A stretch of DNA of 64,000 bases, from assembly GCF_030519355.1 (NCBI RefSeq), contig NZ_JAUMKC010000012.1:1-64000 (forward strand), read 5' to 3'. The DNA is from Mucilaginibacter sp. L3T2-6 (lineage in GTDB: Bacteria > Bacteroidota > Bacteroidia > Sphingobacteriales > Sphingobacteriaceae). The position numbers were made by a program, and so were the translations under genes. Below are positions 35,027 through 43,771 of the stretch, piece by piece. The stretch's first letter is position 1. Every line of letters begins with the position of its first letter. Below the pieces are notes generated by a model. The model searched no databases and was not told the origin of the DNA. It saw only the letters and a program-made list of their open reading frames with translations.

Positions 35027-37207
35027 ATGAAAAAATCTATCCTTTTATCAGGTTTGTTATGCGCATCGGTAAGTGTGTTTGCGCAGAACACAAATCCTGT
35101 TGTTTCTAAAGAAAAAACTGCGTTTCAAACCAGCAGCCCCTGGATCCCGGAGATTGATGTGCGCTCTGATATCGCGATTGTGTATGGCGCAAACGACCGT
35201 AAGGGAATGACGTTTGAGCAGCGCGTAAAGTCATGGCGCGACCATGGTTACGAGGTCAACTTTATGACAGGCATAGCCTGGGGCGAATATTTTGATTACG
35301 TATTAGGCAAATGGGACGGAAAGAATCACATGAACGTGACACAGATCAATATCAAAGGTGATTCTATTATGCACGGTCATAACATGCCTTATATAGTGCC
35401 TGATCAATCGTTTATAGACTATATGAAAATGGTGGTGGTGAAAAAGGTTATTGATAATAACATCAGCACCATATTTTTAGAGGAGCCCGAGTTTTGGGCG
35501 AAATCCGGTTATAGCCCGCTTTTTAAACAGCTCTGGCAAAAATATTACGGCTTCCCGTGGAGGCCGCAGGATGCTTCGGCAGAGGATACCTATCTCTCCA
35601 GTAAGTTGAAGTATCATCTATATTATGACGCCATAAAACAGGTGTCGGAGTACGCCAAATCCTACGGCAAAAGCAAGGGGATGAATATTAAGGTGTTTAT
35701 TGCCACCCATTCACTGGTTAATTATTCTTCATGGCAGATTGTTAGCCCGGAGGCAAGCTTAGCCTCACTGCCCAGTATTGATGGCTATATAGCGCAGGTT
35801 TGGACGGGCACCTCGCGTGAGCCTACTTATTTTAACGGCGAGAAAAAAGAGCGTGTTTTTGAGAATGCCTTTCTGGAATACGGCTCAGCTGTATCAATGA
35901 CCGCGCCTACCAAACGCAAAGTGTTTTTATTGACCGATCCGATCGAAGATCGCGTACACGATTGGAGCGATTACAAGCGAAACTACCAGGCCACTTTCAC
36001 CGCCAAGCTGCTATACCCCATGGTGAATAATTACGAGGTAATGCCTTGGCCTGAAAGAATATACACCCATCCGTACCCGGTACCCAACAGCAAGGAAAAA
36101 ATATTGATCCCGAACTTTTATTCAACCCAGATGCAGGTAATGGTAAATGCCTTGAACAGTATGCCGTTATCATCAAACAAAGTATCGGGTGTAAACGGCA
36201 TTGGCGTGCTGATGAGCAACTCGCTGATGTTTCAGCGCTTCCCAACGCATAACGGATTTGAGGACCCGCAGTTCTCTATTTTTTATGGACAGACCCTGCC
36301 GCTGGTAAAACGCGGCGTGCCTGTGCAGACAGTCCACATGGAAAACCTGGGCTATCCGGCTACATTAAAGGATATTAAAGTATTGGTGATGAGCTATGCC
36401 AATCAAAAACCGATGACGGCTGATGTGCACACCAATCTTGCCAAATGGGTGAAACATGGCGGCGTGCTGGTGTACATTGGTAAAGACGATGACCCGTATC
36501 AATCAGTGATGGAATGGTGGGATACCAAAGGCAATAAGTTTAAAGCCCCGTCGCAACACCTGTTTAAATTGCTTGGCATCAATCCAACCAAAGAGAATGA
36601 ACACTTTAAGATCGGCAAGGGTACGGTTTATGTGTTACGACAAAACCCGAAAGACTTTGTAATGACTGCCAATAATGATGGCGCCTACATTGGCCTGCTA
36701 AAGCAAGCCTATGAAAAGGACGCCAAAGCGGGTGAGCTGAAATTTAAAAACAGCTTCTACCTGGAAAGAGGCCCGTATGATATTATTTCAGTAGTTAACG
36801 AGAATGCCGACAGTCAGCCTTACAAAGTTACTGGTCCGGTGATAGACCTCTTCGACCCGCAATTGCCCGTGCTTTCCGAAAAAGAAGTTAAACCGGGAGA
36901 GCAGGCACTGCTGTATGTTGTAAACCGCGTAGCCGACAAAAATAAACCACAGGTGCTGGCTGCTGCGGCAAGAGCTTATGACGAAAAAGTGCAGGGCAAT
37001 AGTTATTCATTTGTAGTAAAAAGCCCGGCCAAAACAATGAATGCCATGCGCGTATTGTTGCCGGCTCAGCCTAAAACAACTACAGTTACCAACAGTGCGG
37101 GTCAAACCGTCAGCGATGTACAATCATTGTGGGATGCGTCATCAAAAACACTTTTTATGGGCTTTGCCAACAGTCCGGACGGTGTAAAAGTTGAGCTGAC
37201 GTGGTAA
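35027..37207 (+). CDS. Secreted putative glycoside hydrolase, GH42-like layout, family unassigned
   Basis: A 726-residue secreted protein (signal peptide ending SVFAQ). Residues about 45-370 look like a TIM barrel, with acidic motifs on strand ends such as STIFLEEPEFWAKSGY and TGIAWGEYFDY. Residues about 385-520 resemble the class I glutamine-amidotransferase-like trimerisation domain of GH42 enzymes (DIKVLVMSYANQKPMTADVH, GGVLVYIGKDDD). A C-terminal beta domain follows. I do not recognise an established CAZy family. Lying between the SusCD/DUF3823 genes and GH92 suggests it acts on the same alpha-mannosidic glycan. Confidence 0.6.
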   Translation: MKKSILLSGLLCASVSVFAQNTNPVVSKEKTAFQTSSPWIPEIDVRSDIAIVYGANDRKGMTFEQRVKSWRDHGYEVNFMTGIAWGEYFDYVLGKWDGKNHMNVTQINIKGDSIMHGHNMPYIVPDQSFIDYMKMVVVKKVIDNNISTIFLEEPEFWAKSGYSPLFKQLWQKYYGFPWRPQDASAEDTYLSSKLKYHLYYDAIKQVSEYAKSYGKSKGMNIKVFIATHSLVNYSSWQIVSPEASLASLPSIDGYIAQVWTGTSREPTYFNGEKKERVFENAFLEYGSAVSMTAPTKRKVFLLTDPIEDRVHDWSDYKRNYQATFTAKLLYPMVNNYEVMPWPERIYTHPYPVPNSKEKILIPNFYSTQMQVMVNALNSMPLSSNKVSGVNGIGVLMSNSLMFQRFPTHNGFEDPQFSIFYGQTLPLVKRGVPVQTVHMENLGYPATLKDIKVLVMSYANQKPMTADVHTNLAKWVKHGGVLVYIGKDDDPYQSVMEWWDTKGNKFKAPSQHLFKLLGINPTKENEHFKIGKGTVYVLRQNPKDFVMTANNDGAYIGLLKQAYEKDAKAGELKFKNSFYLERGPYDIISVVNENADSQPYKVTGPVIDLFDPQLPVLSEKEVKPGEQALLYVVNRVADKNKPQVLAAAARAYDEKVQGNSYSFVVKSPAKTMNAMRVLLPAQPKTTTVTNSAGQTVSDVQSLWDASSKTLFMGFANSPDGVKVELTW

Positions 37208-37239
37208 AAGATCCTTTTTTTTGAGAGAGAGGTTGGTTG

Positions 37240-37275
37240 CTCCTGCGTGCGAGCGATTGCACGCGGGAGTTTTTT
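37240..37275 (+). terminator. Rho-independent terminator inside the PUL
   Basis: An 11-bp stem, CTCCTGCGTGC (37240-37250) and GCACGCGGGAG (37259-37269), contains one G-U pair and an 8-nt loop and is followed by TTTTTT. It is 33 bp after the GH42-like gene and 46 bp before GH92, so GH92 expression needs read-through or its own promoter. Confidence 0.8.
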
Positions 37276-37320
37276 GAAATTTAAAAGGCGCATTCGCACT
37301 TCCGCATTAAAATAGATTAT

Positions 37321-39603
37321 ATGAAAAAAATCACTACCATAATTGCCCTGCTTCTACCTGTTTATTTAATCGCCCAGCCAACCGGTCGGATAACCGACCC
37401 GGTTGATCTGGTTAACCCGCTGATGGGGACGGATTCTAAACCGTCCCTATCGAACGGAAATACCTATCCGGCAGTGGCATTGCCCTGGGGGATGAACTTC
37501 TGGACGCCGCAGACAGGAAGAATGGGCGACGGCTGGCAGTACACTTACAATGCGGATAAAATATTAGGTTTCAAGCAAACCCACCAGCCTTCACCATGGA
37601 TGAATGATTACGGAATGTTTTCCATTTTCCCTGAAACAGGCAAGCTGGTTGTTGATGAAACGAAACGTGCCAGTTGGTTTTCGCACAAGGCCGAAATAGC
37701 CAAGCCTTACTATTACAGCGTTTACCTGGCCGATTATGATGTAACTACTGAGATTACACCCACTGAACGGGCGGCCAGCTTCCGCTTCACCTTTCCGGAA
37801 AGCGACAGCTCGCATATTTTAATAGATGCATTTGATAAAGGCTCTTACATTAAAATTATCCCGGGTGAACGCAAGATCATTGGCTACAGCACTAAAAACA
37901 GCGGCGCAGTAACCGATAACTTCAAAGACTATTTTGTCATTTATATTGATAAACCTTTTGAAATTGCATCAACCTGGCACGATAAAGATATTGATAACGG
38001 CAAGCTGGAGTACAACGGAGATCATGCGGGTGCAGCCATCAGCTTTAAAACAAAGAAAGGTGAGCAGGTGCACCTGCGGGTGGCCTCATCATTTATCAGC
38101 ATGGAACAGGCTGAGCTTAATTTAAAGCGCGAACTGGCGCATGACGGCTTTGATCTTGTAAAACAAAAAGCCAAAGCCACCTGGAATAAAACGCTGAACC
38201 GTTTAAATGCCGAAGGCGGAACAATCGATCAAACGCGCACATTTTACTCGTGCCTTTACCGGATGCTGTTCTTCCCGCATAAAATGTTCGAGGTGGATGC
38301 AAAAGGGCAGAATGTGCACTACAGTCCGTACAATGGTAAAACTATGCCGGGTTATCTTTTTGCGGGCACAGGCTTTTGGGACACTTTCAGGGCTTTGTAT
38401 CCGTTCCTTAACCTGGTTTACCCATCTGTATGTAAACAGATGCAGGAAGGCTTGATTAACGACTATAAAGAAGGTGGCTGGCTGCCGGAATGGAGCAGCC
38501 CGGGTTATGCCGACTGCATGATCGGAAATAATTCTGCCTCGATTGTGGCAGAGGCTTATCTTAAAGGTGCGCGGGGTTATGATATCGAAACGCTTTACCA
38601 GGCTTTGAAACACGGAGCCAACAATGAAGGCCCGAATGCTACTGGTCGCCGCGGGGTGGAATATTACAACACCCTGGGCTACGTTCCTTACGATGTAAAA
38701 ATTAATGAAAACGCCGCCCGTACGCTGGAATATGCTTATGACGACTTTGCTATTTATCAACTGGGCAAGGCATTGGGTAAGCCGGCATCGGAAACGGATG
38801 TCTATAAAAAGCGCAGCCAAAACTATCGTAACCTGTACGACACGCAAACCGGACTGATGCGCGGAAAAAATAAAGATGGTTCATGGGAAACACCCTATAA
38901 TCCATTTAAGTGGGGCGATGCCTTTACGGAAGGGAACGCCTGGCACTATACCTGGGGCGTTTTTCACGACATACAGGGATTAATTAACCTGATGGGCGGA
39001 AAAAAGCAATTTGTTGCCAAGTTAGATTCGGTATTTACACTACCGCCGGTATTTGATGACAGTTATTACCATACGGTTATCCATGAGATACGGGAGATGC
39101 AGATTGCCAACATGGGCCAATATGCGCATGGGAACCAGCCTATCCAGCACATGATTTATCTGTACAATTACGCCGGCGAGCCCTGGAAAACTCAGTATTG
39201 GGCACGCGAAACCATGAACAGGCTCTATAAAGCTACGCCGGATGGATACTGTGGCGACGAGGATAACGGGCAAACTTCCGCCTGGTATATTTTCTCCGCA
39301 ATGGGCTTTTACCCGGTAACTCCCGCCAGTGATCAATATGTATTAGGCGCGCCACTGTTTAAGAAATTAACCATCAACCTGGAAGATGGCAAAACCGTCA
39401 CTATTAACGCTCCAAAAAACAGTGCCGGAAATAAATATGTAAACAGGCTGACCATTAACGGAAAACCGTACGGACTCAACTGGCTTAGCCATAAAGCTTT
39501 GATGGGCGGGGAGGTGCTGAACTTTGATATGTCGGCAACGCCGAATAAGCAAAGGGGAACAGAGCCTAAAGATGTACCCTTTTCTATGTCGGCGGAGAAG
39601 TAG
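37321..39603 (+). CDS. GH92-family alpha-mannosidase
   Basis: A 760-residue secreted calcium-dependent exo-alpha-mannosidase. The N-terminal LVNPLMGTDSKPSLSNGNTY, followed by PAVALPWGMNFW, is the GH92 opening. The (alpha/alpha)6 domain carries FAGTGFWDTFRALYPFL, the general-acid region IHEIREMQ (near 587) and the acidic GYCGDEDNGQTSAWYIFSAM (near 640-655), where the catalytic base pair of this family lies. The signal peptide ends YLIAQ. Most characterised members remove alpha-1,2-, 1,3-, 1,4- or 1,6-linked mannose from N-glycans or mannan, which sets the predicted substrate of the locus. Confidence 0.95.
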   Translation: MKKITTIIALLLPVYLIAQPTGRITDPVDLVNPLMGTDSKPSLSNGNTYPAVALPWGMNFWTPQTGRMGDGWQYTYNADKILGFKQTHQPSPWMNDYGMFSIFPETGKLVVDETKRASWFSHKAEIAKPYYYSVYLADYDVTTEITPTERAASFRFTFPESDSSHILIDAFDKGSYIKIIPGERKIIGYSTKNSGAVTDNFKDYFVIYIDKPFEIASTWHDKDIDNGKLEYNGDHAGAAISFKTKKGEQVHLRVASSFISMEQAELNLKRELAHDGFDLVKQKAKATWNKTLNRLNAEGGTIDQTRTFYSCLYRMLFFPHKMFEVDAKGQNVHYSPYNGKTMPGYLFAGTGFWDTFRALYPFLNLVYPSVCKQMQEGLINDYKEGGWLPEWSSPGYADCMIGNNSASIVAEAYLKGARGYDIETLYQALKHGANNEGPNATGRRGVEYYNTLGYVPYDVKINENAARTLEYAYDDFAIYQLGKALGKPASETDVYKKRSQNYRNLYDTQTGLMRGKNKDGSWETPYNPFKWGDAFTEGNAWHYTWGVFHDIQGLINLMGGKKQFVAKLDSVFTLPPVFDDSYYHTVIHEIREMQIANMGQYAHGNQPIQHMIYLYNYAGEPWKTQYWARETMNRLYKATPDGYCGDEDNGQTSAWYIFSAMGFYPVTPASDQYVLGAPLFKKLTINLEDGKTVTINAPKNSAGNKYVNRLTINGKPYGLNWLSHKALMGGEVLNFDMSATPNKQRGTEPKDVPFSMSAEK

Positions 39604-39723
39604 AAGTTAGCAAACGCTTCGGTAATTGGTTTTTCGACTGGCCATTTTACCTGTAAAAGGATAATATACGGCAGCCTTGCCGGGAGTCTGAATATTGCGG
39701 ATGGAATTTAAAGCTTCAGCAGA

Positions 39724-39767
39724 CGTTTGGTAAATATGTAATTTCTGCTATATTTACCAAACGCCTT
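39724..39767. repeat. 14-bp inverted repeat between GH92 and the next gene
   Basis: CGTTTGGTAAATAT (39724-39737) and ATATTTACCAAACG (39750-39763) are perfectly complementary across a 12-nt spacer. A CCTTTT tail follows, so it may be a weak plus-strand terminator of the PUL, or an operator 25 bp before the ATG at 39789. Confidence 0.6.
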
Positions 39768-39788
39768 TTAAACCTGACACGCCTGCAA

Positions 39789-42539
39789 ATGAGATCGATT
39801 TACCGGTATTTACTGCTGCCTGCTTTTTTGATGTTTGCAAAATCAGCGTTCCCCCAGCAAAATACGCGGCTGAATTCCATTATCAATGGTGTAAATAATA
39901 TCCGGGAATCATTACCAATCGAAAAGCTTTACCTGCAAACCGATAAAGATAACTATGTGCAGGGCGACACTATTTGGTTTAAAGGATACCTGGTTAATGC
40001 AGACTACCTTACGCCAGCTACCCGCAGCGGCCTGCTTTATGTGGAGCTTGATGACGTAAACAACGCGTATGTTACCCGCATGCTGGTGCCGCTTGAGTCG
40101 GGCTTAACCTGGGGGAATATTTCGTTGAGAGAAAGCGATGTGCCGCCGGGGAGCTACACCTTGCGTGCGTACACCAACTGGATGCGGAATTTCGGCGAGG
40201 ATTATATTTTTAAAAAGCAGATATGTGTAGCTGCAACAGGAAGCCGTGACCGATTGGTAACCGCAGACTTCAGGCAAACCGGTGCCAGCCTGCAGGCAAA
40301 CCTATTGCTTACCGGCCGCGACAATAAACCGGTTCGGCTACAGGATTTAGAGTTAAAAATATTAAACGGGAAGAAGAACCTGTTCCATAAGAAAACCCAA
40401 ACGGGTGTTGATGGCAGGTTCGATGTCAGCTTTATCATCCCTGAAAACACAAACGCGCAAAACCTGTCCATTAATGCCAGGGAAATTATTGAAGGGCAGG
40501 AAACGAATGAGCTGACTATCCCGGTTGTCATCAACCGCCTGAACCACACTGACCTGCAGTTTATGCCAGAAGGCGGCAACCTGGTGGGTGGTATAGCCGC
40601 TAAAGTAGGCTTTAAGGCTGTTGGCGAGGATGGTAAAGGTGTAGCAGTAAGTGGTGTAGTTTACAATAACAAAAAGGAAAAAGTTGCATCGTTTCAATCT
40701 GTACACAACGGAATGGGTGTTTTTTCGTTCGTTCCGCAACCCGGCGAAATTTATACGGCTAGCCTTGACCTTCCGGGCGGCGGCACGAAAAATTACGCCT
40801 TACCGGCAGTAAATATTTATGGTACAAGCTTGCAGATCGATCAGGCAGCAACTGACTCGGTAAAAGTGAAGATTTCCGCCCATACGGCCGGTGCCGCCGA
40901 TTATTATTTGGTTGCTGAATCCAGGGGTGTAGTGTGCTATGGTGCACACCTCAAACCGGGTCAAAGTGGCTTCACAATGGCGATACCCAAAAGCATATTC
41001 CCGACCGGCATTGTCAGGTTTACCTTATTGAATGCAGCTAATCAGCCGTTGAATGAACGTATTGTTTTTATAGACAGGCACGATGAAATGAAGATTGATG
41101 CCGGGCCAACAGAACAAGCCTACAACCGGCATGATAGTATTGCCATGCAACTGCAGGTAACGGATAAAAATGGCAAGCCGGTACGCGGCAGCTTTTCGAT
41201 GGCGGTTACCGACGACAGCCAGGTAAAAACCGACAGCCTGGGCAATAATATAGTGAATTCGTTGCTGATGACATCTGATTTAAAAGGAACCGTTGAGGAA
41301 CCGGGCTATTATTTTAGCGGCAGCAGCGCGGATAAGGCAGCCGCCCTGGATGCACTAATGCTTACCCAGGGCTGGGTTGGATATGACTGGAAAGATATTT
41401 TCTCGCCGCCCGCAAAGCCGTTGTACACAGCTGAAAGCCAGTTTAGGGTAACCGGCAGGGTTACTAATATGTTTAATAAGCCTATTGAAAAAGCAGGCGT
41501 AATTTTGCTTTCAAAAAAACCTGCATTTGTAAAAGATACTGTGACCAGTAAAGATGGCCGCTTCACTTTTACAGGTTTTGCGCCTGTTGACACCGCGGCT
41601 TTTGTAATACAGGCCCGGCGAAAGGGCGGTGGTAACTTTAATGTGGGAATTGAGCTGGATGAATTTAGGGCCCCGGTATTTAAAAAAGAGCAAAGACAGC
41701 AAATCCCCTGGTATGTTAACTGCGATACGCTTTTACTGCATAATCGCGACAGCAAATTATCGCAGCAGCTTGCCGAAGAAAAAATACAGGGAACAGGCAC
41801 GATGTTAAAAGAGATTACCATTAAGGATAAGAAGGTGATAAAAGATTCGAAAAATCTTAACGGTCCGGGCGGAGCTGATTTTATATTGGATGAAAAGGAT
41901 ATGGAAAAAGGCGGGAAATTATCACTTTATGCTTTTCTTCAGAAAAAATTTCCTGACTTTTACCGGAGTCTGAAGCCCCACATTGATCCGACAAACCCCG
42001 GCCCCGACACGCCGATTTACCGTTTAAAAAACCACATAGTAAATCTTATTATCGATGGCGTGTTTATCGATAAATTAGAACTGCCAGTGGATCTTTATAT
42101 GGACTACCTTACCGCTGAAGATATTAAAGGCGTGGAAATAATGTACCGGGCCAAATATGCATTAGCGTATGAGCCTGCCTTTATACAAATAGAAGCGATA
42201 ACTCCGGACAGGTTTGTTCCCATATACCTGGAAATAACTACCTACAGCGGTAATGGAGCATTTCTTAAAAATGTGCCGGGAGTGGCAATTTACAAGCCGC
42301 TGCCATTTACGCTGCCTAAGCAATTTTACCGGCCCAGGTATGCTGCAGGCAGCCCGGTAAACGGCACCGACCAGCGCTCAACTATTCATTGGGAACCTAA
42401 TATAGTTACAGATACCGCCGGCTGCGCAACGGTTGGTTTCTATAGCGCTGATAAGCCGGGTACTTACACCGTGATTATACAGGGAACAGATTTGAATGGG
42501 CAATTTGGGTATTTGCGGAGAAAAATTGTCGTTAAATAA
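39789..42539 (+). CDS. Secreted MG2-domain / TonB-plug-type protein, paralog of 8199-11747
   Basis: A 916-residue envelope protein with signal peptide, MG2-like segment (EKLYLQTDKDNYVQGDTIWF, about 45-70), the shared block LQFMPEGGNLVGGIAAKVGF and GMGVFSFVPQPGE, and a carboxypeptidase-like domain near 560. A weakened plug region (NHIVNLIIDGVFIDKLELPV) and the common C-terminal block beginning TIHWEPNIVTDTAG follow. It lacks the N-terminal carboxypeptidase-like domain of the larger paralog. Function is unknown. It is followed after 5 bp by a small membrane-protein gene. Confidence 0.78.
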   Translation: MRSIYRYLLLPAFLMFAKSAFPQQNTRLNSIINGVNNIRESLPIEKLYLQTDKDNYVQGDTIWFKGYLVNADYLTPATRSGLLYVELDDVNNAYVTRMLVPLESGLTWGNISLRESDVPPGSYTLRAYTNWMRNFGEDYIFKKQICVAATGSRDRLVTADFRQTGASLQANLLLTGRDNKPVRLQDLELKILNGKKNLFHKKTQTGVDGRFDVSFIIPENTNAQNLSINAREIIEGQETNELTIPVVINRLNHTDLQFMPEGGNLVGGIAAKVGFKAVGEDGKGVAVSGVVYNNKKEKVASFQSVHNGMGVFSFVPQPGEIYTASLDLPGGGTKNYALPAVNIYGTSLQIDQAATDSVKVKISAHTAGAADYYLVAESRGVVCYGAHLKPGQSGFTMAIPKSIFPTGIVRFTLLNAANQPLNERIVFIDRHDEMKIDAGPTEQAYNRHDSIAMQLQVTDKNGKPVRGSFSMAVTDDSQVKTDSLGNNIVNSLLMTSDLKGTVEEPGYYFSGSSADKAAALDALMLTQGWVGYDWKDIFSPPAKPLYTAESQFRVTGRVTNMFNKPIEKAGVILLSKKPAFVKDTVTSKDGRFTFTGFAPVDTAAFVIQARRKGGGNFNVGIELDEFRAPVFKKEQRQQIPWYVNCDTLLLHNRDSKLSQQLAEEKIQGTGTMLKEITIKDKKVIKDSKNLNGPGGADFILDEKDMEKGGKLSLYAFLQKKFPDFYRSLKPHIDPTNPGPDTPIYRLKNHIVNLIIDGVFIDKLELPVDLYMDYLTAEDIKGVEIMYRAKYALAYEPAFIQIEAITPDRFVPIYLEITTYSGNGAFLKNVPGVAIYKPLPFTLPKQFYRPRYAAGSPVNGTDQRSTIHWEPNIVTDTAGCATVGFYSADKPGTYTVIIQGTDLNGQFGYLRRKIVVK

Positions 42540-42544
42540 TTTTT

Positions 42545-43084
42545 ATGAGCAGAAAGATAACCTGGCAGACCAGAATTATATTGTTGTTAGCCCTCGTAGC
42601 AATAGTGGGTTTTGTCCCATGGGAAACCTTGTTCCCGATAGAGATAAGAAATAAAACATTAAGAGCAATGGCAAATGGCTGCCTGGGTTTTGGCTCATTA
42701 TTTTTGCTGGCTTGCTTTGGCTTTCCCAGATTCTTAAGCCGTTTTAAGGGCTTCGCGCAGGGTATTCTTTTTCTTTTGACCCCGTTACTAATTCTCGGCG
42801 CTGGTATCGGCTGGCTGATTTCTGTAATTTTTCCTCCGTCTGGCTGGAACGATATAGCATTATATAAGAATGGCGACGAGTATCTCGTTATTCAAAGATT
42901 CGACAGCTTTGCATTTGAGAGCAATGAGCAATGGCGCATACTTCGAACACACGTTCGTGCCGGCATCGTAAGATGGATAGAGGAACAACGTCCGCTAAAT
43001 CCACAGGCTGGCGATTATATGAAAGACAAGGATAATATCACGTTTTTAAATAAAGCCTGGCATAAAATCGAAATAGAGGAGTAA
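42545..43084 (+). CDS. Membrane protein of unknown function
   Basis: A 179-residue protein with three hydrophobic segments (about 9-28, 43-62 and 74-100) followed by a soluble C-terminal part of about 80 residues (DIALYKNGDEYLVIQRFDSF). I recognise no family. The 5-bp spacing from the MG2/plug gene suggests co-translation with it. Confidence 0.65.
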   Translation: MSRKITWQTRIILLLALVAIVGFVPWETLFPIEIRNKTLRAMANGCLGFGSLFLLACFGFPRFLSRFKGFAQGILFLLTPLLILGAGIGWLISVIFPPSGWNDIALYKNGDEYLVIQRFDSFAFESNEQWRILRTHVRAGIVRWIEEQRPLNPQAGDYMKDKDNITFLNKAWHKIEIEE

Positions 43085-43128
43085 TCTCAATAATGGCTAA
43101 TTGGCCAATGAATCTTAATAAAGAAAAC

Positions 43129-43695
43129 CTATCTGATGTTTTTCCGTATCCTGCTTAACGACGTTGGCGTAACTCCGATAAATGATGCCAGATATTTCTG
43201 CGGAATCTTTTGAATATAGGGCGGCTTTGTCAGCAAATCAAGATAACGCTGTTCGGCTGAATCACGCTGCAATGCAGTAAACCTGTCGAGTAAAGTGAGG
43301 ATGGCATCTTCCCAGAAACAGCGCATCCATTGCTGGGTTTTCGGCTGCGTGATGTAGAGTTTGGTCAGTTCGCTTTTGGGCAGATATAAAACTTCGCTGT
43401 CCTCGATGGCTTGTAAAAAATATCCTGTTGGCTTTTCGCTGATAAAACTGTAAATGTCTATTGCAGAGGAATTTTTGAATGCGAACCACACCGATATTTC
43501 TATTTCTTCAGCAACATAATACAGCCGCAGGCAACCTTCCTGCACAAAAACAAGGTCCTTGCAAACGGCGCCTTTATCCAGCAGAAATTCATTTTTTTTG
43601 ATGGAGCGCTTCTTAAAACGACCTGCAATGTCATTCAGTTCATCCTCTGTAAAGGGTGCATATTGGGCAATAAAGGCTTTAAGATCTGCCGACAT
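43129..43695 (-). CDS. Crp/Fnr-family regulator
   Basis: A 188-residue regulator with a cyclic-nucleotide-binding-like beta-roll (about 20-110, FLLDKGAVCKDLVFVQEGCL) and a short C-terminal helix-turn-helix (KYLASFIGVTPTSLSRIRKN). The classic cAMP contact motif is not evident, as is usual for Bacteroidota members. The ATG at 43695 is chosen; a start at 43794 would overlap the kinase gene and lacks similarity. It lies downstream of the hybrid kinase, 76 bp away and co-directional. Confidence 0.88.
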   Translation of the reverse strand: MSADLKAFIAQYAPFTEDELNDIAGRFKKRSIKKNEFLLDKGAVCKDLVFVQEGCLRLYYVAEEIEISVWFAFKNSSAIDIYSFISEKPTGYFLQAIEDSEVLYLPKSELTKLYITQPKTQQWMRCFWEDAILTLLDRFTALQRDSAEQRYLDLLTKPPYIQKIPQKYLASFIGVTPTSLSRIRKNIR

Positions 43696-43771
43696 CCTGT
43701 GTTTTTTTGATTGGGTTTTAAAGATAGGCTTATGCCTGTAAAAAAGAAAATGCCTTATGGCAATTACGGGG

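Noticed and set aside
38203..38847. 214-codon minus-strand open frame opposite the GH92 gene
   Set aside because: It is fully antisense to a well-supported mannosidase, resembles no family and has no ribosome binding site or promoter.
41309..41821. 170-codon minus-strand open frame opposite the second MG2/plug gene
   Set aside because: Antisense shadow without recognisable domains.
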